From contig JAFDXJ010000053.1 of the NCBI GenBank assembly GCA_018268015.1, positions 1 through 64,000 of the forward strand: a DNA stretch of 64,000 bases, given 5' to 3'. The notes under the pieces were generated by a model. It ran no database searches. It was not told the DNA's origin and saw nothing but the letters and a program-made list of their open reading frames with translations. The stretch is from Bacteroidota bacterium (GTDB lineage: Bacteria; Bacteroidota; Bacteroidia; Chitinophagales; Chitinophagaceae). Positions within the stretch are counted from its first letter, which is position 1. The number at the start of each line of letters is the position of its first letter. A program made the position numbers and the translations under genes. Positions 27,251 to 36,531 of this stretch are shown here, in pieces.

Positions 27251-28078
27251 CTACCCTTGATAATCAAAGATCACCTTTTCAAAAATCCGGCTGAGTTTTT
27301 TATCCGCCTGTTCTGCAACCGCAATTATTTCTGAAATATCTACAGGTTGTAAATGATCAGGATCACATTCATCTGTAACGACGCTTACCGCAGCACAGGG
27401 TAGTTTCATTTGATTGGCAACAATTACTTCGGGGACTGTGCTCATACCCACGAGGTCTGCGCCAATCCTTTGCAGGTAACGATATTCCGCTCTGGTTTCC
27501 AGATTGGGGCCGCTGACAGATGCATAGACTCCATGCTTTAATACTTCAAAAAAAGAAATGGCTGATTGAGATATTAAATTCCCAAGTTTTTGATCATAGG
27601 GTTCACTCATGTCCACGAATCGGTTTCCAAATGCAGGATCACTTAAACCACGTAAAGGGTTTGAGGGTAATAAATTAATATGATCATCTATCAAAACAAG
27701 ATCGCCTTTTTTATAAATTTTGTTTATGCCACCTGCAGCATTACTGAGTAAAAGATACTGAATGCCTAATTCTTTCAAAACCCGAATAGGAAATGTGATT
27801 TCCTGCATATCATACCCCTCATAATAATGAAACCGGCCTAACATGGCTATGACCTTTTTCTCTCCAACCCAACCGAAAATCAGTTGCCCTTTGTGAAATT
27901 CTACCGTAGCCATTGGAAAATGTGGAATATCTTTATATGCAACTGCTTTCTCCACACGCATTTGCTGAATAAAACTGTTGAGCCCTGTACCCAGAACAAT
28001 ACCTGCTTCAGCATTTCGAAAGTCTTGCTGCTTCAAGAATTTAACAGCCTCTGAAATTTTAGATAACATATTTTCCAT
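27251..28078 (-). CDS. punA: Purine nucleoside phosphorylase (trimeric, PNP/MTAP family)
   Basis: A 275-residue enzyme that splits inosine and guanosine (and deoxy forms) with phosphate in purine salvage. Recognisable blocks are GIVLGTGLNSF (phosphate loop), LGRFHYYEGYDMQEITFP, LLLSNAAGGI and GADLVGMSTVPEVIVA; the base-binding Glu is in GPNLETRAEYR. Length fits the low-molecular-mass trimeric class. It comes last in the - strand run after the MutS-like gene, with a 109-base gap, so it may have its own promoter. Also called pnp or deoD-like; punA is the usual name for this class. Confidence 0.93.
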   Translation of the reverse strand: MENMLSKISEAVKFLKQQDFRNAEAGIVLGTGLNSFIQQMRVEKAVAYKDIPHFPMATVEFHKGQLIFGWVGEKKVIAMLGRFHYYEGYDMQEITFPIRVLKELGIQYLLLSNAAGGINKIYKKGDLVLIDDHINLLPSNPLRGLSDPAFGNRFVDMSEPYDQKLGNLISQSAISFFEVLKHGVYASVSGPNLETRAEYRYLQRIGADLVGMSTVPEVIVANQMKLPCAAVSVVTDECDPDHLQPVDISEIIAVAEQADKKLSRIFEKVIFDYQG

Positions 28079-28187
28079 AATGCAATATACTTGTTATTAA
28101 TCTTAATGATTACGATCTTTATTTCCACTACTTTCATGAATATCTCGGTAGTACAAATGAAAAAGAAGATTCCTGTATAAAACAACC

Positions 28188-29510
28188 TTATACCTTAATA
28201 TGATCCAGTAGCTCCACGACCCCTTCATTTTTTAAAATGAGGTAACCCAACTTATCTACACTAACCCCAGGCTTCAGTTGATAATTAAAAACGAGCCGGC
28301 CATTTTCGATATTTGTTTCGAAATAATGAAAGAAAATATTTGGAAAATGTTGTAGTGTCTCAGCTATTTCATATAAATGAGTAGATAAAATAAATAAAGC
28401 ATTTTTCATTTTCAACAATCCTTCAATCACCACTGTACTACACCGCATCGCATCTTCTATATTGGTGCCTTTAAATAATTCATCAATCAAAATCAGCCAT
28501 TTCTTTCCATTGCTTATTTTTATGATCGTACTTTTAATACGTTGTACTTCATTGAAAAAATAACTTTCTCCTTTTACAATATTATCTGCCACCTGGATAT
28601 TACTCAGCAGGCCATCAAAAAAACTTAAGCGCAAAGATGCAGCAGGCACAGCCATCCCCAGATGAGCCAGATAAGCTGCTACGCCAACTGCTTTGATAAA
28701 TGTACTTTTCCCGGACATATTGGCTCCTGTTAAAAACAAGAAATTTTTTTCATGTGAAATATTAATCGGGTAAGCAACCGGTATTTTCAGTAAAGGATGA
28801 AATAATTCCTTTGCTTCAAAATGTGGCCAGGGATCATCATAGAATATCGGGTATGAAAAATGAAATTTTTCACCTGCCAAAGCCATACTCATATACCCAT
28901 CAAACCGGTAGAATAGTTGAATCAATGTAAAGCAGGCTGATTTATATTGATGTAAAAAATAATTTGCAAAAAATAAAATTTTAACCCGTGATAATTTTTC
29001 CTTGTAGTCCAGTTTTTTGATTTCATCAATCCCCGGAGATTTTAATAACAACGCTACCTCATTCAATAACTTTTGAAGTATTAATGGATTATCATTTCCA
29101 TTCAACAATAAATCAATTTCATGCATACCCCGGATGAGTTGAATAAAATATTTTACCGAATACCTGATGATGGAATAATCAGAAACATTAAAAATCTTAT
29201 AGCTGAAGGCATTAATGATAGTGGGCCTTTCAGGTAATCCGCTAATGCCGGACTGATAAAATTTTTCTACAACCATAATGGTTCCATTACTGATATCATC
29301 CGGCCATTGATGCGAAACAGCAGTAAATTTTTTTAAAAGCGCTTGAGTTTGATGAATATCTTCAAGGGTAGCCAATGGTTTCTTGAAATAACTCTCAAGC
29401 CATTCCCTGCCGCCAATGGTTTTTGTTTGATCTAAAAAATGAAAAACAGAAAACTGTTCATCCCGCTCAAAAATGGATAAGTCCTGTATTGTAGTGAGAT
29501 CGGCTTGCAT
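28188..29510 (-). CDS. MutS-family ATPase lacking the mismatch-recognition domain
   Basis: A 440-residue protein with only the lever/clamp part (about residues 20-215) and the MutS ATPase domain: Walker A TGANMSGKSTF near residue 262, the LSFFDGLLSNIQVADN segment, and Walker B LILIDELFKGTN. Domains I and II and a Smr tail are absent, so it is neither MutS nor MutS2. Such short proteins are common in Bacteroidota; their role is unknown. It starts 11 bases after pyrC, so the two are probably co-transcribed. Confidence 0.85.
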   Translation of the reverse strand: MQADLTTIQDLSIFERDEQFSVFHFLDQTKTIGGREWLESYFKKPLATLEDIHQTQALLKKFTAVSHQWPDDISNGTIMVVEKFYQSGISGLPERPTIINAFSYKIFNVSDYSIIRYSVKYFIQLIRGMHEIDLLLNGNDNPLILQKLLNEVALLLKSPGIDEIKKLDYKEKLSRVKILFFANYFLHQYKSACFTLIQLFYRFDGYMSMALAGEKFHFSYPIFYDDPWPHFEAKELFHPLLKIPVAYPINISHEKNFLFLTGANMSGKSTFIKAVGVAAYLAHLGMAVPAASLRLSFFDGLLSNIQVADNIVKGESYFFNEVQRIKSTIIKISNGKKWLILIDELFKGTNIEDAMRCSTVVIEGLLKMKNALFILSTHLYEIAETLQHFPNIFFHYFETNIENGRLVFNYQLKPGVSVDKLGYLILKNEGVVELLDHIKV

Positions 29511-29521
29511 AGAAAAGTGAT

Positions 29522-30862
29522 TTATTCTCGCTCAAACTGCATACGCATACCTTGATGAGATTCATTAAATACACCATTTTCATAAACGAGGTTCCCATTT
29601 ACAAAAGTATGAGTAACCGTTGCCGGAAATGTAGTACCCTCCAATGGGCTCCATCCGCATTTATAAAGAATATTTTCTTTGCTTACTGTAAACTCTTTTT
29701 GCATATCCACCAATACGAGATCGGCAAAATAACCCTCGCGTATATAACCTCTTTCTTTTATTTTAAAACAATCGGCCACCGCATGACTCATTTTATCCAC
29801 CACCATTTCTATGGAAATTTTTCCGCATTGAACATAATACAACATTAATTGTAAAGCATGCTGAACTAAGGGTAATCCCGCCATAGCCTGTTCATAGGGT
29901 TGATTTTTTTCTTCCCAGGTATGAGGTGCATGGTCTGTAGCAATTAAGTCTAAATGTCCGTCCAATAAGCCTTTCCACAATGCCTGCTTATTCTCTCCAC
30001 TTTTAATGGCGGGATTGCATTTGATTAAATTTCCCAGCCTGTTATAATCATCCGCAGTAAAATGCAAATGATGTACACATACTTCAGCCGTGATTTTTTT
30101 CTCATGGCGGGGAATAGTATTCGTAAATAGGGACAATTCTTTTTCAGTGGTGATATGTAAAATGTGCAGCCTGCTTCCATATCTTTTGGCATAATCACTA
30201 GCTTTAGAAGAGGATAAATAACAGGCTTCTACATCCCTGATAATTGGATGATCGATGGCTTCGAGTGTTGATTTAGAATTTTTAATCCTTTCAAAATTAG
30301 CATGAATGCGGGCTTCATCTTCGCAGTGGGTTGCAATCAGCAGTTCTGAATTTCCAAAAATCTTCTCTAAAGCTTTTGGTTGATCTACCAACAGATTCCC
30401 TGTAGAGGATCCCATGAAAATCTTCACACCACAAACATCATTTTTTCGCTTATTTATTTTTAAGATTTCTTCTGCATTATCGTTGGAAGTACCCATAAAA
30501 AATGAATAATTGGCAAGTGCACTTTTTGATGCAAGGGTATATTTATCTTCCAATAATTTTTCCGTAAATACAGGGGGCTTTGTATTGGGCATTTCCATAA
30601 ACGCGGTTGTTCCTCCCGCTACTGCTGCTTTAGCTTCCGTATAAATAGTCGCTTTATGAGTTAGCCCGGGCTCCCTGAAATGAACCTGATCATCAATGAT
30701 ACCGGGCAATAAAAATTGGCCCTTAGCCTGAATCTCCGTTACTTTATAGGGAACTGATATGTTATGAGATATTTTTTCAATTCTCCCGTTTCGAATCAGT
30801 AAATCGCCGGTTAAATTAATTTTTTCATTGATTATTTGAGCATCCTTGATAATGAAATTCAT
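29522..30862 (-). CDS. pyrC: Dihydroorotase
   Basis: A 446-residue amidohydrolase making dihydroorotate in pyrimidine synthesis. The N terminus FIIKDAQIINEKINLTGDL and the block IDDQVHFREPGLTHKAT are typical; the canonical HxH metal motif reads QVH here, a change I recall in Bacteroidota dihydroorotases such as that of Porphyromonas. The carboxylated Lys (GVKIFMGSSTGN) and the late Asp (LIATDHAPHTWEEK) are present. I start at ATG 30862 (MNFIIK); a longer frame begins with TTG inside the preceding gene. It lies between a FabK-like gene and the MutS-like gene. Confidence 0.92.
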   Translation of the reverse strand: MNFIIKDAQIINEKINLTGDLLIRNGRIEKISHNISVPYKVTEIQAKGQFLLPGIIDDQVHFREPGLTHKATIYTEAKAAVAGGTTAFMEMPNTKPPVFTEKLLEDKYTLASKSALANYSFFMGTSNDNAEEILKINKRKNDVCGVKIFMGSSTGNLLVDQPKALEKIFGNSELLIATHCEDEARIHANFERIKNSKSTLEAIDHPIIRDVEACYLSSSKASDYAKRYGSRLHILHITTEKELSLFTNTIPRHEKKITAEVCVHHLHFTADDYNRLGNLIKCNPAIKSGENKQALWKGLLDGHLDLIATDHAPHTWEEKNQPYEQAMAGLPLVQHALQLMLYYVQCGKISIEMVVDKMSHAVADCFKIKERGYIREGYFADLVLVDMQKEFTVSKENILYKCGWSPLEGTTFPATVTHTFVNGNLVYENGVFNESHQGMRMQFERE

Positions 30863-30912
30863 GTGATGTTTATTTTTTTCTTCTTTAAAGTTTGCGAAGT
30901 TTTGGGTTTCCT

Positions 30913-31854
30913 TCAAAAGCGATAATTAGCTAATTCCCCGAATTCATTCCATATCTCATGGAGTATATCTGCCGCGGGTTTGATATTATGGATCAAAGAA
31001 CTTACCTGACCTATTTCTAACTCTCCATTTTCCATATCACCTTCAAACATCCCTTTTTTCGCTCTGCCTTTTCCCAGGATTTCCTGTAGCTTTTCCGCAG
31101 AGGCGCCATTTGATTCCGCTTCTTTTATCTGATCAAAGAATTTATTCTTTAATAAACGCACTGGGGTCATTTTTTTCATACTGAGTAAAGTATCTCCTTC
31201 CCCGGCATTAACCACGGCTTGTTTAAAAAGAATATGATTGGATGCTTCATGGCTGCATACAAAACGGCTACCCACTTGTACCCCATCTGCACCTAAGATC
31301 ATTGCTGCCAGCATTTGCCTGCCAGTAGCAATTCCTCCTGCAGCAATAACCGGTATAGACACTGCCTGTGATACTGCCGGTATCAATATCATAGAAGTAG
31401 TTTCTTCCCGACCATTATGGCCTCCTGCTTCAAATCCCTCAGCTACAACAGCGTCCACACCTGCATCCTGGGCTTTCAGGGCAAATTTGCTGCTACTCAC
31501 CACATGGACAACAGTAATCCCTTCTTTCTTTAAAATACTTGTCCAGGTTTTCGGATTGCCAGCAGAAGTAAAAACAATTTTTATTCCTTCGTCAAGAATG
31601 GTTTTAATATGTTGATCTATATCCTGGTATAATAAAGGCAGGTTTACTGCAAATGGTTTTGAAGTAGCTTTTTTACATTTTTGAATATGTTCCCGGAATA
31701 TTTCAGGGTACATACTTCCGGCGCCGATGATACCGAGCCCACCCGCATTACTCACTGCTGATGCCAGCCTCCAGCCACTTGTCCACACCATCCCGGCTTG
31801 AACAATGGGGTAATCAATTTGAAAAAGATGTGTGACTTTATTTTTTTCCAGCAT
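30913..31854 (-). CDS. Nitronate monooxygenase / enoyl-ACP reductase II (FabK-like) flavoprotein
   Basis: A 313-residue FMN-dependent TIM-barrel protein. The N terminus IDYPIVQAGMVWTSGWRLA, the VVAEGFEAGGHNG block and AAGGIATGRQMLAAMILGAD (FMN phosphate binding) place it in the 2-nitropropane dioxygenase / FabK family. Members either oxidise nitronates or reduce enoyl-ACP; the C-terminal part is not enough to decide between them. It sits ahead of pyrC with about 50 bases between the stop and the pyrC ATG, and 16 bases after the nucleotidyltransferase gene. Confidence 0.88.
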   Translation of the reverse strand: MLEKNKVTHLFQIDYPIVQAGMVWTSGWRLASAVSNAGGLGIIGAGSMYPEIFREHIQKCKKATSKPFAVNLPLLYQDIDQHIKTILDEGIKIVFTSAGNPKTWTSILKKEGITVVHVVSSSKFALKAQDAGVDAVVAEGFEAGGHNGREETTSMILIPAVSQAVSIPVIAAGGIATGRQMLAAMILGADGVQVGSRFVCSHEASNHILFKQAVVNAGEGDTLLSMKKMTPVRLLKNKFFDQIKEAESNGASAEKLQEILGKGRAKKGMFEGDMENGELEIGQVSSLIHNIKPAADILHEIWNEFGELANYRF

Positions 31855-31870
31855 ACTTTTTTATCTATGA

Positions 31871-32863
31871 TTATCCAAAATCAATTTCCGTATTATCCCC
31901 AATATTCAAACTTCTGCTCAGGCCTTTCACACTCGCATCACTTCCTATTAATGAATTATTCAATAACACTTCATATAAATAGGTATAAGACCCAATAATG
32001 CTTTCTTTTACTATGGAAAAATGTACTTGCGCATTTGCGTCAATAGATGCATGGGGGCCTATAACCGAATTTTTAATGATACAACCCTCTCCAATGCTTA
32101 CGGGCGGAAGGATGATGGAATTTTCAATCTGAATATTTTTATTGATAAAGCCGCCATATTTTTTAAGCAGTTTTGCATTGCTTTCGATGAGGGTATCCTT
32201 TTTCCCGCAATCAAACCAGTTATTCACTTTAAATGATTTGATCTTTGCGCCTCGTAATATCATACATTCAATGGCATCTGTAAAGTTATAAGCGCTATGA
32301 TTTTCATTACCCTTTTGATAAAGGTCTCTCAGACATTCAAAAAGATATTTTGATTCTTTAATTTTATATAAGCCTACCAATGCCAGGTTGCTTTTGGGAA
32401 TAGCCGGTTTTTCGAATACATGCTGCACAAATTCTTCTTCATCAATTTCAGCAACTCCGAAATCCCTGGGATCGTCTACTCTTTTTACGCCAATCATGCT
32501 ATAAGGGCTATCCAAAACTTCACGAATATCATATTCGCAAATGGTATCTCCTAAGGCGACAAATATTTCATCTTCTTTTACCAGGTCTTGTGTCAATTCA
32601 ATAGCATGGCCTGTTCCAAATCGTTCATTTTGTTCTACAAAATGACAGGTAAGAGATGGATAAGTTTCTTTGACATATTCTTTAATCTTTTCTCCAAGGT
32701 ATCCAATGACAAAAATAAATTCATTGATACCGGCCTGGTGCAACTGATCAACAATAAAACTCAGGATCGTTTTACCTGCAACGGGTATCAGGGCCTTAGG
32801 TTGTGTATATGTATGCGGCCTTAGTTTAGTACCAACACCGGCCACAGGGATAATTGCTTTCAT
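31871..32863 (-). CDS. Sugar-phosphate nucleotidyltransferase
   Basis: A 330-residue protein with an N-terminal Rossmann nucleotidyltransferase domain (IIPVAGVGTKLRPHTYTQPK and FVALGDTICEYD) and a C-terminal left-handed beta-helix of hexapeptide repeats from about residue 240 (SIILPPVSIGEGCIIKNSV). The architecture matches long glucose-1-phosphate thymidylyl- or uridylyltransferases, enzymes that activate sugars for surface polysaccharides. Specificity for NTP and sugar cannot be read off. No other polysaccharide genes are adjacent; the gene heads a five-gene - strand run. Confidence 0.85.
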   Translation of the reverse strand: MKAIIPVAGVGTKLRPHTYTQPKALIPVAGKTILSFIVDQLHQAGINEFIFVIGYLGEKIKEYVKETYPSLTCHFVEQNERFGTGHAIELTQDLVKEDEIFVALGDTICEYDIREVLDSPYSMIGVKRVDDPRDFGVAEIDEEEFVQHVFEKPAIPKSNLALVGLYKIKESKYLFECLRDLYQKGNENHSAYNFTDAIECMILRGAKIKSFKVNNWFDCGKKDTLIESNAKLLKKYGGFINKNIQIENSIILPPVSIGEGCIIKNSVIGPHASIDANAQVHFSIVKESIIGSYTYLYEVLLNNSLIGSDASVKGLSRSLNIGDNTEIDFG

Positions 32864-33035
32864 GATAAAAATTTATATAAGCATATTTTAATAAACAGGC
32901 TTTTATTTATGTGAAAGTATTGAATTTACTTTTCTCAAATGTACCATTTATAAAAAGTTTCAGCAAGGATTGACTACAAATGCATCTCAAGAATAAAATA
33001 TAGGAGAAAAGAATGGCTTCATCATATTATAGTTT

Positions 33036-33043
33036 TATTTTTG
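33036..33043 (+). promoter_or_regulatory. Possible -7 box (TATTTTTG) of glyA
   Basis: A full match to TAnnTTTG in an AT-rich region, 20 bases before the ATG. No good -33 element. Rated low because of local base composition. Confidence 0.3.
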
Positions 33044-33063
33044 ATCAATAAAATCACTCAGGT

Positions 33064-34344
33064 ATGCATAAAGATCATTTAGTATTCGACCTTTTTAAAG
33101 AAGAATTGCAAAGGCAGAGGCGAGGTATGGAACTTATTGCTTCAGAAAATTTTACCAGCCTTCAAGTGATGCAGGGAATGGGAAATGTAATGACTAATAA
33201 ATATGCAGAAGGTTATCCGGGAAAAAGGTATTATGCCGGTTGTGAGGTAGTTGATCAAACAGAACAACTAGCCATTGATCGTCTTTGTAAAATTTTTAAT
33301 CTAGCCTATGCAAATGTACAACCACATAGTGGCGCACAGGCTAATGCTGCAGTGGCTTTAGCCGTATTAAAACCCGGTGATTCAATACTCGGTTTGGATC
33401 TGAGTATGGGTGGGCATCTCACACATGGTTCACCTGTAAATTATAGTGGTAAGCTTTATGTTGCTCATTTTTATGGTGTAACACGAGAGGAAGGCCGCGT
33501 AGATTATGATATGCTTGAGGCAAAAGCCAAAGAAGTAAAACCCAAGCTCATCATTTGCGGTGCAAGCGCTTATTCCCGTGACTGGGACTATGAACGCATC
33601 CGAAAATCTGCTGATGCGGTGGGCGCATTATTGATGGCTGATATAGCACATCCGGCAGGATTAATTGCTAAAAGATTATTGAATGATCCGTTTGATCATT
33701 GTCACATTGTTACTTCTACAACTCATAAAACTTTAAGAGGACCACGTGGTGGGATCATCATGATGCGTAAAGATTTTGAAAACCCATTTGGTTTAAAAGA
33801 TAATAAAGGAAATATCCGCATGATGAGCCATTTACTGGATATGGCTGTTTTTCCGGGTATCCAGGGAGGTCCATTAGAACATATCATTGCTGCTAAAGCC
33901 ATTGCTTTTGGTGAAATCCTTTCGGATGAATTTACCATTTATGCAAAACAGATAATTCAAAATGCCCAGTCTTTTTCAAAAGCGCTTTTAAGCAAAGGGT
34001 ATAACATTGTGAGCGGTGGAACCGATAATCACCTGGTATTGGTTGATCTACGGAATAAAAATATTAGTGGAAAAAAAGCAGAACAAGCTTTGGTAAAAGC
34101 GGACATCACTGTGAATAAGAATATGGTGCCTTATGATGATAAAAGCGCTTTTATAACAAGTGGAATTCGATTAGGTGTTCAAGCCTTAACTACAAGAGGG
34201 ATGATGGAAAATGATATGCCTTTTCTTGCTCAGGCCATTGATGATGTTTTAAAAAATGTGGATGATGAAAATAATATGCTGCAAGTCAAAAACCGTGTGA
34301 ATGAATTCATGAAACAATATCCTCTATACCCGGAACTGGGATAA
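33064..34344 (+). CDS. glyA: Serine hydroxymethyltransferase
   Basis: A 426-residue PLP enzyme interconverting serine and glycine with tetrahydrofolate, the main source of one-carbon units. [17 protein letters not shown] and [15 protein letters not shown] are hallmark blocks, the PLP Lys is in [14 protein letters not shown], and LVLVDLRNK and [13 protein letters not shown] complete the fold. The protein starts slightly shorter than many homologues. It has its own upstream region of 200 bases and converges with the flavoprotein gene, with 11 bases between the stops. Confidence 0.97.
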   Translation: MHKDHLVFDLFKEELQRQRRGMELIASENFTSLQVMQGMGNVMTNKYAEGYPGKRYYAGCEVVDQTEQLAIDRLCKIFNLAYANVQPHSGAQANAAVALAVLKPGDSILGLDLSMGGHLTHGSPVNYSGKLYVAHFYGVTREEGRVDYDMLEAKAKEVKPKLIICGASAYSRDWDYERIRKSADAVGALLMADIAHPAGLIAKRLLNDPFDHCHIVTSTTHKTLRGPRGGIIMMRKDFENPFGLKDNKGNIRMMSHLLDMAVFPGIQGGPLEHIIAAKAIAFGEILSDEFTIYAKQIIQNAQSFSKALLSKGYNIVSGGTDNHLVLVDLRNKNISGKKAEQALVKADITVNKNMVPYDDKSAFITSGIRLGVQALTTRGMMENDMPFLAQAIDDVLKNVDDENNMLQVKNRVNEFMKQYPLYPELG

Positions 34345-34355
34345 TTGTTTCACAT

Positions 34356-35630
34356 TTATTCCATGGATGCAGAGGCTATAGATTTTGCGGCACACCAGGC
34401 ACTTGTCCAGGCATATTGAAAATTAAAACCACCTGTAATTCCATCCACATCCATTATTTCTCCACAAAAATACAAGCCCCGATGAATTTTACTTTCCATG
34501 GTTTGTGCATGAATTTCTTGTAATGAAATTCCGCCACTTGTTACAAATTCTTCTTTAAAAGTTGTTTTACCATGTACTTTAAATAGGGAACCGGTAAGTA
34601 TTTGTATCAACTTGTTTATTTGCTTTGAGGAAAGATCTGCCCAACGTATTGAAGATAAAATTCCCGCATTATCAAGAAAATATGTCCAAAGCCTTGACGG
34701 AATGTTAAAAGGGTTTTTTCCACCCACCATCAGTCTTGAATTTCTGATTCGGATTCCGGGAAAGGCATCCCGAATCTCATGTTCATTATATTCCGGTAAC
34801 CAGTTGATTTGTATTGTAAATTGGTACTGTAAACGGGCAAGTTCGCGGGCTGCAAAGGCAGACAGTTTCAAAACTGCTGGGCCACTGAAACCCCAATGGG
34901 TAATTAATAATGGCCCTTCCATTTTTTCTTTTAGTTCAGGGATCTTAATCATTACATTATTCAATGAAACTCCCATTAACTTTAAAATGGGATGATTCGG
35001 AATATTAAAAGTAAATAATGATGGTACCGGAGAAATGAAGGAATGTTTTGTTTCCTTAAGCCAGTTATATTGATATTCATTTGCCAGTCCTCCGCATGCA
35101 ATGCATACATAATCAGCCTTCAATTTATCTCCATTTTCAAATTCCAGGATGAATTGATTTCTTTCAAAGCCAGACATAGAATTTACTTCCTTACAACTAA
35201 GCTGATTTACTTTTTTTTGAAGAAGAATTTCTATTCCATGACGAGCAACTTCATTCAAAAGGCAATCAATAATGGTCTGAGATTGATTTGATTTTGGAAA
35301 AATTCGTCCATCTTTTTCTTGTTTTAATTCGACACCTCTTTGTAAGAACCAGTGAATTGTGTCCTCAGGATTGAAAACGTGGAAGGATCTTTTAAGGAAA
35401 TTTTTTCCACGGGGATAGTTTTGAAGAAAGGAAGGAATATCCGTAAATGAATGGGTAACATTGCAACGGCCTCCGCCACTTACTTTCACTTTAGCCAATA
35501 GTTTATTACTTTTTTCAAATAGGACTACATGTAATGCAGGATTCATCCTGGCAGCATTGCATGCACAGAAAAACCCGGATGCGCCACCACCAATGACTGC
35601 CAGCGTTTTTTGTGGTTTAAGTTTCTCCAC
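34356..35630 (-). CDS. BaiN/YhiN (HI0933) family NAD(P)/FAD-dependent oxidoreductase
   Basis: A 424-residue flavoprotein. The N-terminal dinucleotide motif VIGGGASGFFCACNAAR and the GGGRCNVTHS block define the HI0933/YhiN family, and the C terminus has the matching GGFNFQYAWTSAWCAA flavin-binding segment (about residues 400-415). Some members act in bile-acid reduction (BaiN), but the role of most is unknown. Located 12 bases after the map stop on the same strand, so the two may be co-transcribed. Confidence 0.87.
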   Translation of the reverse strand: MEKLKPQKTLAVIGGGASGFFCACNAARMNPALHVVLFEKSNKLLAKVKVSGGGRCNVTHSFTDIPSFLQNYPRGKNFLKRSFHVFNPEDTIHWFLQRGVELKQEKDGRIFPKSNQSQTIIDCLLNEVARHGIEILLQKKVNQLSCKEVNSMSGFERNQFILEFENGDKLKADYVCIACGGLANEYQYNWLKETKHSFISPVPSLFTFNIPNHPILKLMGVSLNNVMIKIPELKEKMEGPLLITHWGFSGPAVLKLSAFAARELARLQYQFTIQINWLPEYNEHEIRDAFPGIRIRNSRLMVGGKNPFNIPSRLWTYFLDNAGILSSIRWADLSSKQINKLIQILTGSLFKVHGKTTFKEEFVTSGGISLQEIHAQTMESKIHRGLYFCGEIMDVDGITGGFNFQYAWTSAWCAAKSIASASME

Positions 35631-35642
35631 TAAAAATATTCT

Positions 35643-36458
35643 TTAATTGCTCCTGAGCATATAGGAAGTATTCAACTCGGGATTTTGTTTTTCAGCTTCT
35701 TCTATTATACTATAATCTGATAAAATCAGCGCCTTATCTTTTTTAATACATACATCATGTTCAAAGTGAACAGAAGGTTTGCCATCACGTGTACGGACTG
35801 TCCATCCATCATCGTCTGTAAATACTTCTTTTTCACCTAAATTGATCATCGGCTCTATGGCAAGTACCATATTCGTTTTGAGTTTAGCGCCATTTCCTCT
35901 CCGTCCATAATTGGGAACTTGCGGGTCTTCATGCATTTGTTTGCCTAAGCCATGACCAACCAATTCCCGAACGACACCGTAGCCATATTTTTTTTCTGTA
36001 TGATCCTGGATAGCATAGGCAATATCACCCACGCGATTACCAGTTATTGCTTTTTCGATCCCTTTAAATAAAGATTCTTTTGTTACACGAACAAGTTGAA
36101 TAACTTCTGAAGGAGCTTCCCCAATGATAAATGTATATGCATGATCTCCATGCCATCCATTTAAAACAACCCCTAAATCTATGGAAAGAATGTCTCCATT
36201 TTTCAACCCTTCATTATTTGGAAAGCCATGCACTACAACATCATTTACGGATGCACAAATATGAAATGGAAATCCTCGATATTGATAAAACGATGTAGTC
36301 GCTTTATGATCATAAACAAATGTTTTACAGAGTTCATTCAGGTATACAGTCGTCATACCCGGTTTCAAAATTTTGGCAACCTCAGTTAACGTTTTGCTGA
36401 CCAGCATGGCGCTTTCTTTCATGCATTGAACTTCTTCCTCCGATTTGATATGAATCAT
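35643..36458 (-). CDS. map: Methionine aminopeptidase, type I
   Basis: A 271-residue metalloprotease that removes the N-terminal Met from new proteins. Metal ligands are visible in SIDLGVVLNGWHGDHAYTF (two Asp), GHGLGKQMHEDP (His), LAIEPMI (Glu) and VHFEHDVCI (Glu); ASVNDVVVHGFPN supplies the substrate-side His. It comes directly after secY as in most bacteria, but with a terminator-like hairpin in the 73-base gap. The usual followers infA and rpmJ are missing; an unrelated flavoprotein gene comes next. Confidence 0.96.
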   Translation of the reverse strand: MIHIKSEEEVQCMKESAMLVSKTLTEVAKILKPGMTTVYLNELCKTFVYDHKATTSFYQYRGFPFHICASVNDVVVHGFPNNEGLKNGDILSIDLGVVLNGWHGDHAYTFIIGEAPSEVIQLVRVTKESLFKGIEKAITGNRVGDIAYAIQDHTEKKYGYGVVRELVGHGLGKQMHEDPQVPNYGRRGNGAKLKTNMVLAIEPMINLGEKEVFTDDDGWTVRTRDGKPSVHFEHDVCIKKDKALILSDYSIIEEAEKQNPELNTSYMLRSN

Positions 36459-36478
36459 CTTGACACTTTTTAAAAAAC

Positions 36479-36508
36479 AAAACCTGTAAGCCTAAGCCAA
36501 CAGGTTTT
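36479..36508 (-). terminator. Terminator-like hairpin between secY and map
   Basis: AAAACCTGT (36479-36487) pairs with ACAGGTTTT (36500-36508) across a 12-base loop. Reading the - strand, the stem is followed by a G and then six T. It may end or reduce transcription of the ribosomal operon before map. Confidence 0.6.
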
Positions 36509-36531
36509 ATTATAATAAATAATTAACCATA

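Noticed and set aside
30863..30916. Longer pyrC start at TTG 30916
   Set aside because: It would overlap the preceding gene and add 18 unlike residues; ATG 30862 fits the family.
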